Part shown: in pieces, positions 12,989-25,900 of the stretch | Layout: each line of letters opens with the position of its first letter | How positions within the stretch are numbered: the stretch's first letter is position 1 | Assembly: GCF_964355755.1 (NCBI RefSeq) | Contig: NC_092671.1 | Location: 36,165,304-36,225,303 of the forward strand | Origin: Antedon mediterranea | Taxonomy: Eukaryota > Echinodermata > Crinoidea > Comatulida > Antedonidae | DNA: 60,000 bases | Direction: 5' to 3' | The notes under the pieces: generated by a model | Databases searched by the model: none | Seen by the model: only the letters and a program-made list of their open reading frames with translations | What the model was told of the DNA's origin: nothing | Made by a program: the position numbers and the translations under genes

Positions 12989-14966
12989 TAACGTGCCGTT
13001 TTTGGGTTCATATTAATGCAAAATATTTGACCATTGCAACATAATTTTACCATTGCAACATCTTACATATCTACAACTCATTAGCTTCTATATTGTAAAT
13101 TAAGTTATGTTAGAAAGTTTCTCTGTAGGCCTACGTTCGACCTAATAACACTTGGCCATACTTGGTCATTAGCTAGTTCTCCATGGGTTATAGCTGGGAG
13201 TAGCTAATACAATGACTTTGTTAATTGCTATATCACTGAATCACAAGATAGATGATTGAGATCCCATAGGCCTATCTATCGGGCCATTGGCTATGAAACA
13301 GAGTTGTCACAGCAGTGCTAGGATGCTAGTGTTTAGAAAGATAGAGAGGTCAGGCCTTTCATCAAGGCACCGATTACAATCATCCCTTGTGCTTCAGTAA
13401 TCTATCAGCCAACATGACCTAGCAATTAGATAAACTAACACTTTTAAAATGTCCACGATACTAATACGAAAGTGACCCAAAATTTGGTCCCTGGAACTTT
13501 TTATTTCACCCTGGATATTCTTCACCCATTGAGTTGTAGCACCCCCGTGGGTAATAATCGGAACGTACATTTTAAAAGACATTTTGAAAATTATCTATGT
13601 AGGTCATTGTCTATAGTACAATTTTATATTACATTTATTCATGAAAAGAACAATTAATGACAGGTATATAGAGAATCTCTTGGGAATGGAATCTATGCCA
13701 TAAAACTATATTGACAGGTTGTATGGCATGAACCAGTTACCTTGATTTGGAAGGTTAACACCTGTTGAACCATGGAAAACTACCTGTATCATTATCCAGA
13801 ACTTTTTAGTGGTCCACACTTTAAAAAAGGAGCAAACAATTGTAGGCCTATACCAGGACGGAAAATATTCAAAATATCGGCAAACTTTCGCAAATATCGG
13901 GAGAGTTTGGAGGTGATTGCATAATTTCTTATAATATGTTGTTGGTATAGATATGAAAGCAGCAGCATTTAGAAACAATAAATTCCTTATTAAAAGAAAA
14001 TGAAAACACAGTTTCAAGAAAAAATGGAATTTTACAAAAAGAAAACAAAATCAGAAGACTGAAAAAAATGTCACAGATGAAATAACAGTATGGTAATCAT
14101 CATAATTGGAGAAAAAACTACTGTTTTTGGATCTGAATCGGGAAATACGTCACTTTGATAATAAGTTGACGTAACTACAGAAGCTCGTTCTCAGAAGCTG
14201 TTCGCTAGCGTCGTCACTGAAGTTTTTTTTTACAATAAGTACCCATGCCAAATTCACCCCACGCTTATAATTACTGGCAATAGTACAGCTTGGAAGAAGG
14301 GGCTGCTTCAGTCTAAATTAAAACATCATTGCGTGATCTTAATGAATACATCATGATCAGTATAGGCTAACACGTTTAGAATAAACTCAATCCATTTTAT
14401 TCAAAGTTTTAACTTTACAAATCGAAGACACTGGATGCGATATGCATCTGGATGATGAGCATTGCAGTTCTTAGAAATTCAGATTTTTCTTATCAAAATT
14501 GAAACTAAACTTTCCACAATGATCAACCTGTTACATGTCATGAATGACCTCTGACGGTAAGACCCTCAGACCCGAGGTCATAGTGCGATATGTAAGTATA
14601 TTCTGAAAGCGAGGTTTGACAAATAAATATGTATTTAGGCCTTATAATCTATCAAGTTTTGCTAATTGTTTTATTGCTAGGCCTTGAAAATTGGTATTAG
14701 GGGCCTTCATTATAATACGCATTGGCAGACAGGTAATGTTAACGTCTGTTTGAATTGTGACCCAACTTCAGTCACCTGTTGAAACTGGCTTAAGCCTCCT
14801 GACTAAGTTGATGACAAATCACGTCAGTCACTCAATCAAAACCACCAGTTTTGTCAAACTATGCTTATGATTCATCTTTCGTTTCTTATCGATTAATATG
14901 GTCAAAATGTTCCCGGGAAACAAGAAACAGACAACCCACCCCTCCACTACACTACATTGACAACGG
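12989..14966. other. No gene seen
   Basis: Contains a 103-codon minus ORF (13706-14017) without recognisable features. Nothing else. Confidence 0.55.
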
Positions 14967-15024
14967 TACTCGAAGATTTACAATGACCACAACAATGATT
15001 TATCTTTGATCTGAATCAATATAC
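14967..15024 (+). repeat. Isolated copy of the 56 bp unit
   Basis: TCGAAGATTTACAATGACCA followed by CAACAATGATTTATCTTTGA and TCTGAATCAATATACG. The same unit is tandem at 15366-15600. Confidence 0.85.
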
Positions 15025-15027
15025 GCT

Positions 15028-15310
15028 TGGATTCACCTTAATCTTCCATATCGAAAACAATGTTTTAAGGAGGAGGATTTAATTAAATATTTCCTTAGTT
15101 TAAGATAACAACGCTCATCTTCGGATGTTTGTTTTAGAAAAGGATAGATACATCATTATAATAATATTAAATTAATGATATTATACCTGTTGTTCCAAAA
15201 TGATAACCTATTTCTGCATAATCTTGATTCATAGAAAATTATATCATTAAGTATTTTAACAGTGTATGAGTTCAGAGAAACAATTATATAATGATAGACT
15301 ATCAAAGAAG
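15028..15310 (+). repeat. Duplicated segment, copy 1
   Basis: Shares long blocks with 16764-17036: AGATAACAACGCTCATCTTC, GTTGTTCCAAAATGATAACC, TTCTGCATAATCTTGATTCA, GAGTTCAGAGAAACAATTAT. No coding content; no terminal repeats recognised. Confidence 0.88.
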
Positions 15311-15365
15311 GAACCTTTTCTTCTTTCGCTAAGCAAATACAACTTTGGTCATTAAGATGAAAGAT

Positions 15366-15605
15366 AGTCGAAGATTTACAATGATCACAAAAATGATTTA
15401 TCTTTGATCTGAATCAAGATATTAGAAGATTTACAATGATCACAGCAATGATTTATCTTTGATCTGAATCAAGATACCCGAAGATTTACAATGATCACAA
15501 CAATCTTTGATCTGAATCAAGATATTCGAAGATTTACAATGATCACAACAATGATTTATCTTTGATCTGAATCAAGATACTCGAAGATTTACAATGATCA
15601 CTCGT
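15366..15605 (+). repeat. Tandem array of the 56 bp unit, about four and a half copies
   Basis: Unit GAAGATTTACAATGATCACA, then CAATGATTTATCTTTGATCT and GAATCAAGATACTC. One unit has lost TGATTTA. Confidence 0.93.
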
Positions 15606-16550
15606 TCGTCTTAAGGGTTTTAGAAACAATTTTTTAAATGTACTGATAAATCACTCCACTCATTGAAATCCTACCCAAACCCAATCAGCATCATGATAAA
15701 AACAAATGTCTTGCTGAAAAAATACATGCACAATTATACAAAATACTTGTACATAGTACAATGTACTTTCTATCGTTATGGAATCTATATTGATTTGTTC
15801 AAACTGTTCTTTCTTTCTTGCTTCTAGAGAGACATGGCAACGATCCAATACAATGTTTCCGAACGTTTAACCCAGAAATTAGTAACATAATGATATACAA
15901 ATTTGTTAATACCTAAGCTTATGAACAGTTTTACTAGGAATTAATAAAGCGAAGATTGATTAATTATAAATAAACAAATAAATAGATAATTACTGATACA
16001 TATAAATGTCACAAACTAAAAATGCGCGTTAACAATTAAAAAATCTATTTTTGTTGACGACTTGATCTATTTTAGGTATTCAGAAAGTTAAATGGGACTT
16101 TGCCAACTTATATCCACAATTACGCCTTGATATTTAAATATAATTTAATTTGGTTGATTAAAAATAGATATTTTAATGCGGTTAAAGAAATTTTAATAGA
16201 TGTGCACACACTATTTTAGCTGTTAATCGTTTGTTTTTGGTAACAAATAAAAACTGCTTTATCGTCTAGGCCTAATAGATAAATCAACACGAAAAGACAT
16301 GCTGAAAGTTATGATTTTTATAGGGTTATTTCACGTGCGCGTATATTTGTGTTGCACATGAACACTTTAGTTACGCAAGTATGATTTTTCTTACAAATAC
16401 AATTATATGTGAAATAGGCCTACTGACACACAAAAAAGCAATGTTTTGAAACTGTCATTCAAAAAATAATTAAAACAAAACGAAATTACCGTCATCCTAT
16501 TGTAACGCCTATTGTTCATTCATTTGTCTAGATTTTCTTTTTATAGCATA

Positions 16551-16710
16551 AAGCTCTGTCTACACTATCAAACCTTATGTGACAAACAAATAGGATATGC
16601 CCATAGATATGACGATGTCATATCACTACCATAATTGGGAATACAACTACCAAATATTTGAACACATGCTATTTTTTTGTCAAACTAGTTTGATAGTGTA
16701 GACAGAGATT
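16551..16710 (-). mobile_element. CArG-MITE copy 4
   Basis: Both TIRs present (AAGCTCTGTCTACACTATCA and TAGTGTAGACAGAGATT). The interior is decayed and no perfect CArG box is left. Confidence 0.83.
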
Positions 16711-16763
16711 TAGGGTGGTCTTCCTATAGCATGCTTCTGAACCTCCCAACAAACACTCCCTTA

Positions 16764-17036
16764 GCGTGGGATTCACATTAATCTTTCACATCGAAGACAA
16801 TATTTGAAGGAGGAGTATATAATTAAACATTTATAGTTTAAGATAACAACGCTCATCTTCGGATGTTTGTTCTTAGAAAGTGATAGATCTTCATTATGAT
16901 AATATATCTGTTGTTCCAAAATGATAACCTAGTTCTGCATAATCTTGATTCATAGAAAATTATATCAAATTAAGTATAGTGCCTTTCACAGTGCACGAGT
17001 TCAGAGAAACAATTATATTATGATTGACAATCAAAC
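16764..17036 (+). repeat. Duplicated segment, copy 2
   Basis: Second copy of 15028-15310, same orientation, about 1.7 kb away, without the 56 bp array. It begins 53 bp after a CArG-MITE. Confidence 0.88.
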
Positions 17037-17240
17037 GAGAATATAGAAAGAATAAGAACATACAACTTTGATCATTAAGACGAATGATAATTGGAAGTCT
17101 TAACAAACACAGATAAAAACTACAGAAGTATTTTTAGGCTTACCAGCAAACTAAAGCATCATAATTATATAGGTATATTCAATAATTCAACATTCAAATT
17201 CATTTCAAATAATTTAAGAAAACCGATATAATTCGGCCTA

Positions 17241-17340
17241 AAGCTCTGTCTACACTATTACATTTTATATCACTACCATAATTTGGGCACATCACACTTT
17301 TTTTTGTCAAACTAGTTTGATAGTGTAGACAGCAGGCTTT
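17241..17340 (-). mobile_element. CArG-MITE copy 5, internally deleted
   Basis: Only about 100 bp: both ends are present, but the central third is missing between TACACTATTA and CACTACCATA. A small insertion (AGCAGGC) sits in the right TIR. Flanks read CTA...TAG. Confidence 0.8.
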
Positions 17341-19762
17341 AGTAACACCATTTTACGACAAATATATACACTTGTTACACCGCACTCAGTAACTTTGCTA
17401 CAATGTATTAACATTTCTCGGATGTGAACATCTCAACCACGTGATTTCCGTAACGTTACATTTTGAACAAAAGATGACATTCATACAATTACAAAGACAA
17501 GATAGTAATACTTTGAAGGGTGTGTAAAGGTCATGAAATTGTAATGTCAACGAACGCACTTCAATGACGTAGCAAAAACTTATTGGTTTGCTTCTACTCC
17601 ATGTCTGCACACACAAATTATTAAAAGATTATTGCAGAAACGGATTGTTTTGAAATTTGGAAATAGTACGCAGTTATATTATTGTATAACAATAGAATAG
17701 TATAACTTACCGATAAATGTGACGTCACGAAACGATCATAAAGGACTATAGAGTGCAGTGCGTGGGCCGTAACAAGTTGTCACCGAAGAGATGGTGTTAG
17801 ATACTGCAAAGATAAATTAATGAAAATAGGCCTAGAATATAGATTACGTGTATAATACGGTATCGATCTATATAAATATACATTTACATTCGATGACATA
17901 TACTAGGTTAAAGTTAGTGCGTGGAGTTATTTTAATTCGTATTGGATGTAAATCTTTAATACACGTTGTCATATTTAGAAACCAGAAATTCAAAAATAAC
18001 TTCACAAGTGAAAGTAAGTTATTATAATTATCTCTAAAAGGGCTATTCTAATAATTATGTTCACCGCATTATCTAATTTGTAATGGTTCTTGGGAATTTG
18101 GTTGCCTGCTGCTGGGTCAATCTTATAGTATGCTTTAAATAAATATAGTTGGTGGCTAGATCGCGTGTAAAGAACGAATATACTTCCATACTCCGTAGAT
18201 CTTATTATAGATTATATATAGATTACGGTATATTTAATCTATATGGTGTACGATGTTTGAACGAACATGAAATTGGTGGTACATAGGCCTACATAGTACA
18301 TTTCTGTGCGCCATTTTAACTAAAAACTAGCTTGCTACTATAGCGTATTACGTAACTGTCAGACCTTGTGTGAACGGCTACTTAAGTTCCGCTACATACT
18401 GACGGATACATCTCAACAGTATTTTGTAGCTACTACTAAATGCCTACTTACACAGACGAGAGGTAATATTTAATAACAATATATAATCTATGTTATTCCT
18501 TATGACCATTTACACGAAATGCGGAGCGGACGGGCGGGTTCAACTCAGGATAGATACAGACTCTATGTGAGACAATCTACTCCGTTTTCCGCTTACCGTT
18601 ACCGCTCGTCAAAATGTAAATAGATAGATGGATGGATAGTGTGTATAAATATAATGTACCAGAATGCAATGAAATTTATAAATAAATTAGGAAGCTCCAC
18701 CAGAAGATAATGACGAACAATAAATCAATGGTACCTTCGATTATGCAAAATCATTTCTATTCTGAACTTTACAATGAACTTTTAACAAGTTATGTTAAAA
18801 ACAGTATGTTTATTAATAATCTGTTACATGGTCATTTGACCATTCATTCCTAGAATGACGATAATTATTGTTTTAGGTTATTCAACTCGGAGCATCAGTG
18901 GTAAACCTCGTGTCGTTATAGATAATGACAACCCGTCTCATTAGTGACACTTCTGGAAATTAGCCGAAATACTTATCAACACAAAACCTGGTTAAAATTA
19001 TGATAATAAGAACATGCTGTATATAATGTTCCATAAAACATCATTTATTGGATTTTTTTGTAATCGGATACGCCAACACACTCGGCAAATAATTAAAAAG
19101 AAAAAACCTAACATTTTATTAAAAACGAATTGCTGTCCTGTGTTTAAAAATAGATTGAAATTCTGTCAGTTAGCTTAATTGGTCCAGTGAAATTGTTTGT
19201 TACTTAGCTTAGAATGCGGAAGTGATAAGTTGTAATTTACCAACATTACAAAACAATATTTAAACGTGTATTACCAGGTACGATGTCTTTGTTATGGCTG
19301 TATTGCCGCAAGTCAATGCACTTAATATGAGTAATGCATTTTGTTTTAAAGTTGAGAAGTCCGGGATACAAAAAAACCACAAATATCACTTAATAAAAGT
19401 TGTAGCGGTCAATAATAGAATGGCCGACCCAGACAGTTAGCACCGTTATGTACTTATTGACATCAAGACAGAGTGTCAATTCAATTTATTTACGTTTAAT
19501 CCAGATCTTTAAAAACCCACAACAATAGAATGGAATTTCAGAGAAAATTAAGTTTTTCTAATGATAGAGGGCGCTGATGATACTCGATCGATTTAATTAA
19601 CTATGCTGTGGTGACTTTCGCTATAAAAGACGATTTGGTTTATTTTGTCAAATCAAGTGGATTGGTCTTCATTGGGATAGAAGATCACTTAGTGTTAACA
19701 CACGCGAAAACAGGAGCAGTGTTTAAAATTTTGGCTACTAGGGTAATTCCAATCGTATTAAA
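17341..19762. other. Upstream flank of CLCA, no exon recognised
   Basis: The promoter and any 5' UTR exon of CLCA should lie here, but no clear TATA box or initiator stands out. A GC-rich island-like patch (GCGGAGCGGACGGGCGGG) is at 18520-18540. Confidence 0.4.
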
Positions 19763-19986
19763 ATGTTGGCTACTGATGCAACGTGCCTGGTGAAAGGAGT
19801 GTTCTTAATTGTTGCCACTACTCTTTTATTTCACGATGCAACATCATCAAGAATTCTTTTAGTTAAGAATAAATATATCAATGTTGTGGTTGGAATTAAC
19901 GATCGTGTCAAAGAGGATCCAAATTTAATAGAGAAGTTGAAGCAACGACTAACCGAAGCATCCGCATTCCTCTACGCAGCAACTGA
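19763..19986 (+). CDS. CLCA: CLCA exon 1 (signal peptide and N-terminus)
   Basis: Encodes residues 1-74 plus two bases of codon 75. The start ATG is the first in-frame Met after an in-frame TAG at 19739-19741. A hydrophobic signal-peptide core (roughly residues 11-23, [12 protein letters not shown]) is followed by the family's N-terminal pattern ([19 protein letters not shown], then [10 protein letters not shown]). The donor is ACTGA|GTAAGT; the ORF runs into a TAA inside the donor, confirming that a splice is needed. Confidence 0.9.
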
Positions 19987-22900
19987 GTAAGTCATTAATT
20001 ACGTTAAATTAATTCTAATTTCATGTTACAATATGCTACAATATTCTACCATAGCTAGTTAGAAGAAACCACTATATTAATTTGCATAGTAAGTAAAACA
20101 GTCTTTATCTTGATTATTTATGTATGTAGTGTATGCATTATATTTAAAAATACAAAGCGTAACGTGTTTTTTGTTTTGTTTAAAAAGGTAATTTAAACAA
20201 AAGTCTAAATTGGGATTTGTTTAAAATCAAATAATTAAAAGTGTAAGGACTTGTTTCAACCATTACATTTTGATATAGGTTTTGTCAATATTATTTTCTC
20301 ACCTTCATCTTTATCCATAGTATCTTATGAACATATTCAATCGTTCTCTCTTTTTTTTTTCATTTCCAAAAACACAAAATAATTAAAAGGGTTCTAAAAA
20401 TGTTACTGCTACAGTAGCTATGGCTAATAATAAAAGAAATTAATATAAAAAAACCAGCTTTGAACTTAATTCAACATCAGATGTGCATGTGTTTATCTAG
20501 AAGCGCAGTGTTAAAACCGGTTGGTCAACACACATTCTGGTTTACTTGTCAAGTAGGGCGCACTTAGATTAAGTTCTTAGTGAAACTAATTCCACAACGA
20601 ATGTAGGCTGTTTGCTTGAACTTATATGAATAATTAAGAACGACCCTAAAAGGGAAAATTAAAATTAAGGAAACAAGTACCGCAGTAAAGAGGGAATAAG
20701 AAACATAGAGAAATCGGATAAATTACCATTATATTAAAAACGTTAATTCTATAAAACCTCTTGTTTTGTTTTTCTTATTTTTTACTTTTTTTATATATTT
20801 TTTTTTTGTAAAGCGTTGTTTAAGTTTCAATACGTGTTTTTTTTTTTGGTATTTGGTATTTTTTTTAAAGCGTTGTTTAAGTCTCTATACGTGTGCGGCG
20901 CTTTTCTACGCAAATACGCATTTTCTTTCCATAGGCAATAATCAATACACCTGCTCGTTGACAATGTTAAAAAATACAATTCTTAGAAAAAAATCCAGAC
21001 TTTGAATTTCAATAACCTCTTGATTCAATCGCAAGATATCCAACAACCAATACGGTATTTCAATGCCCGGATGTTCGTTGGTGGTACACCTGTTGCAAAA
21101 ACGATAGTAGATAACCAGGTAGACCAAACAGATTATCCATTTCCATCCGGGATAGAAAGAAATTCGCAGACAAGTTTTATTTGGTTATTATAATAATATA
21201 TTTACGCGTAGGGTTCGCATTAGTGAAGCAGCCTCGGTAATTATACTACTGCATAGTGGTTTTTAAAAGCTTTGCTGTAATCGTTTGTTTTGTATCTTAA
21301 AGGGACTAAGAAAACTGAATTTAGATTTTTTTTTATCATTGGTTAAATTGATTAGAGCATGACTTTAAAGTTGTATTTTGCAAAAAAAAAACATGAAAAA
21401 TGAAGATTAATAAAATCAGACTTCAAATAGGACATTTCGCAGTTTTAATAAAGTTATTTACTTCTGTATAAAAAAACAAAAAAAATAGTTTACTTCACTT
21501 ATCAAAAGATAAACAAAATTATTAAGTTTAAACAAAAACCACAAAAATTTAAATATTGTTTGCATTAATTTACATTTTTTCTGGTAAATCATTTTTTTCC
21601 AATCCATTTTTGGTCACAGTGAATAACTATTACGTGACATTAAATGGCATATTCAACAAAAAATTGTAAAAAACATTTTTTTAGGGGGATAATATATCTT
21701 TAATGTAGGATTTCTCAGAATAAGTTAAATTTTTTTAATAGTTAAAATGGCACTTGTTAAACATTATGATTCTAAACCCGTGATATTGAATATAAAATCG
21801 AATTTATCACGTGCTGTAACTTAGCGTAGTTCAGAAGGAAATGCGCATTAATCGTCAACCTTCTCTGACCCGGCTTATTAAACTAATTTTCAAGCGAACT
21901 TTCAACATACGTGCCCACTCGAGATAACGCTATATTTAAACAGCAACATACAAAAAAAAACAAAATGTTACTTATTAAAAATCTACTAGCAATACGAAAT
22001 GTTAAAATAGGAGATTATTACAAACATTAAGAAAATAGCACAACGTTTATGACAACCATGGGAATAAAGTTCACACATCAAGTATTGTATAACCTTGCCA
22101 ACTAATTAGCATCCGTATATTATTAGATCGACCAATAGCGTAGTAATAATATTAGTATCCTTGACAATGAACTGCGCGCAGGATGTTACCTTGGCAATAT
22201 GAACAACGCGCATTCTATAGCCTTGGTAACCTACCGCGCGCAATCTGTAACCTTGACAATGAATGAGCGATAACCAATAGCAATCAATTAAAGCTCTGTC
22301 TACATTATCAAACTTGTTTGACAAAAAAAGTGTGATGTGCCCAAATATGGTAGTGATAATGCCCAAATATGGCAGTGATATGACATCATCATGTCCATAT
22401 ATGGGCACATCACATATTTTTGACAAATAAACTATTACGTATTGGCGATAAGACTAATTTACAACGCTGACAACAACACAAATAAAAAAAAACTGGAAAC
22501 CTCAACATATTTTAAACATCGACGATAAATACTTTTTAAATTGTTGTTTACCGTACGGCCGTACTTTTATTCATCTTTATTTGTATTTTAACCAAAACTA
22601 CATAAAAAAATACCTTGTTTGTCGTAAACTTAAAAAGGATATAAATTAAATAAAATCGTCGATTCTTTCAATTTTGAGGATATCAAAATAATATAGTGAC
22701 TGACTCAGTTTGGTATGACGGAACTAACTAATTTATACAATTAAATCCTATATTTTTTACACCTAAACAATAAAAAAAGTATTTTAACATGCTGCCTTGA
22801 ATATTTCCTCCGCATTTTAGTCAGAAATAATAAGAGTGCGATGATGATGATATACTTTGAATATGTACAAGGTGGAAATATGTAATCTTATATTAATATG

Positions 22901-25900
22901 GAAATCCATTAAATACGTAGTAATATTTATAATTGAAAATAACCTTAAAACAACCACAAATCGGTTAAAGCTTGGCGCGCACACGAGCCGATGCGTAGGC
23001 ATATTCCGCTCGGATTTAGGATATCGGTGGTTGTCATAATTGCATATAATCCACGCGTTTGTTCGCGTGTATAGGAAGTGCTTCATTAAATTCAATATGC
23101 TGATGTTGAAACTTAAAAGCAATATAAGTTATAAATACCATAGTATAATATCGGCGACATCGATTGTAATCACGCAGGAGTGTGTCATACAGTTGCAAAA
23201 ATGAATTCTAATAATCATGCTAAGTTTGAGGTTATTATTAGCATCAACAAATCTATCTAACAAAAGTTCTTATTAAAAAACTATTTATTGAGAAATACAT
23301 TTTTATTAAAAATAGACCTAACTATGTTTAATTTCTTTATAGCCAAAGAACCTATCTTAAAGAAATTCATATTCTGGTTCCCGGATCATGGCGACGTCGT
23401 GCGCACTACAGCAACGCCGAATGGGAGCAGTACGATAATAGTGACGTCATTGTAGATTTGCCAAGTGACCATTTCGGAAACAGGCCGTACACTAGCAAAG
23501 CCACTCAGTGCGGAGAACAGGGTAACTACATTCATCTCACCCCAGACTTTATTATGGACCCGAAACTACAAACACATTATGGAGAATTTGACAAAGCCGT
23601 GAGTATTTTAAACCATTTCAGCACAGTATGGAAACTCTGGCCTTGTTTTCGCAGCCAAAAATTAACCGATAACAATTAACCGATAAACTGCCTGTGGAAA
23701 CGGGGTTTAACTAATTCCACTCGAGAAAAATTAACCGATAATTATCTCATTCAAATCAGATAATTATTGGATAAATGCGATCAAGTTTAACCTTTAACCT
23801 GAACACAAATTGTTGCGATGCGATTGGGTCTCTGGTGGTTCGGTAATGACTGATCATGCGCACATTTTTGTTTTAGCTGGCTCCGGAAACACGGCCTCTT
23901 TGAAAGCGTTAGTATAGATACATCAGTATGATGTCATAAGTACTGTACATTGGCAAAGTGACGTCATAATAAATAATAACAAGCGAATAAATACCTATAC
24001 ATATTTATAACTGTAGGCCTACAACTACAATAATAACAATCTTAAAAAAATTCATTTCAATTGACTAAAGCATTTTTTTGCTAACGAATTTGAACAGTGA
24101 TACGTTGGCCATATATTGAACTCTTTTAATGGTGTATAATGTATGTATCACTTTGTATGTATCACTTTAGTTTGACGAGGGAGATGTAACATAATTGTTG
24201 TCCATGGACACAATGGTGAATCAGCACCATGTTATCAAAACTAAGAACTAACTTTCACATTAACCGATTTAGGCCAAAAGGCAAATATGCATTCAACATT
24301 AATAAGGTGTCTTAAATACATTTATTTTTAGTATAACCTTTAGTTCCTTTTAGAAAATAATGAGTCCAAGAAATTAATTTAATTACATTTTGCGATTAGC
24401 GTTATACATTTAAAATGTCTCTCAAAGAGAGCGAATTTATTTTAAGTGTAATCTTGTTTGTAGAAATTTCTTATAATTGGTAAAATTAATTTCGACGAAA
24501 AATTATCTAAGAAATTTAAAACGGAAGTTGATAAAGATTACGATAATAAAAAATGGAAATTCAAGCACATTACCGAAGCACGAAGACATGATTTAGGAAG
24601 AACCAAAATGGCATGATATAAGCCTGGCTGTCTAGCTATCTCCACTGAAAATATCCACTACACTTGTCGACGCATTAAGCGTCAACAACTATAAAGTTGA
24701 CGCTTCAAAGCCTATACTTTCTTACTATGAGAACCCTTGTTAAGGAATAAAGAGGAACACCTTCAAGATCTAACAAAGTGTCCCTTTCACTTCATTCATT
24801 TTTCGAAAAGTTTCCATTTTTAAAAAGTCCCCTGAATAGAGAAGGGGTTCTACCACCATACACCAGAACGATGGGTGATTTAAAATCTTTCTATGCATTG
24901 CATTGCACTGATTAGGAATGGTACAAATACGATAATATGTGACTTATAGATGTGTAGTATGTAATTGGAAGTTTGCAGCCATGTGTTAGCTTTAGGCTAT
25001 CTAAGCTCTATATCGGAACATGTTAAAAAAGAAATTATCATTAATGACTAATACTAACTTAAACAAGTATATAAGGTTAAAAGGATGAGGGAATTCATTC
25101 CCGTGTTATAATACAAATGAAAGGTCTGATTGATATTTTTGATACAAAATAATACGTCAGAGTGACGTCACAAATCGTTGTTTTACCATAATTGGTATTA
25201 AATATCGATACAATAAAGGTGTTTTGTCCGGTTTCTGTAAAGTATAACTAACGTCACTTTATAAGATACGGTCACTGATTGTCCATAAAAACGAAACAAA
25301 ATAATCCATATAATCTTCAGGATAGGAATACACTTTGTCTGTTTAACCCAAGGGTAAAATTCTTAAACAATATGAGATTAAATTTTAAATAACACCATCT
25401 CCGCCTTCTAACTTTCGTTTACCGAAACTTTTAATTGATTTTAAATGACAATATCCAAATAGAAATGTTTCGTTTAAAGCAGTGTCTACACTATCTACCT
25501 CTTGGCCAGCTTTGCATTGATTAAATCAGCCTAAAATAAAGCTATGTCTACACTTTGAAAGTGTATGTGACAAAAAAGTTTGATGTGGCCAAATATGGCA
25601 GCGATATGCCCAAATATGGTAGTGATATGACATTATTAAGCGCCTTGAGCACTTTGTGTATATGTGCGCTCTATAAATCTTAAAGTTAAAGTTTATTCGA
25701 ATATCCAACCGGTTGTTATTGACAATGTCAATATCAGTTAATTTTTAAAGAAATAGGCGTTATCGAATTATTATCAAATGAGTAGCTTACTACCTTATTC
25801 TTACCGAATCAAGTTTAAAATTGACCTGAGGAAATATCTGTGTTTGGGTGGAGTGCTTCTATCTCATTACTGCAAGGGAAGACGACTTATTTTTACAATT

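Noticed and set aside
21002-21193. 63-codon ORF in CLCA intron 1 as a possible extra exon
   Set aside because: It does not match any CLCA segment, and exons 1 and 2 join in phase without it.
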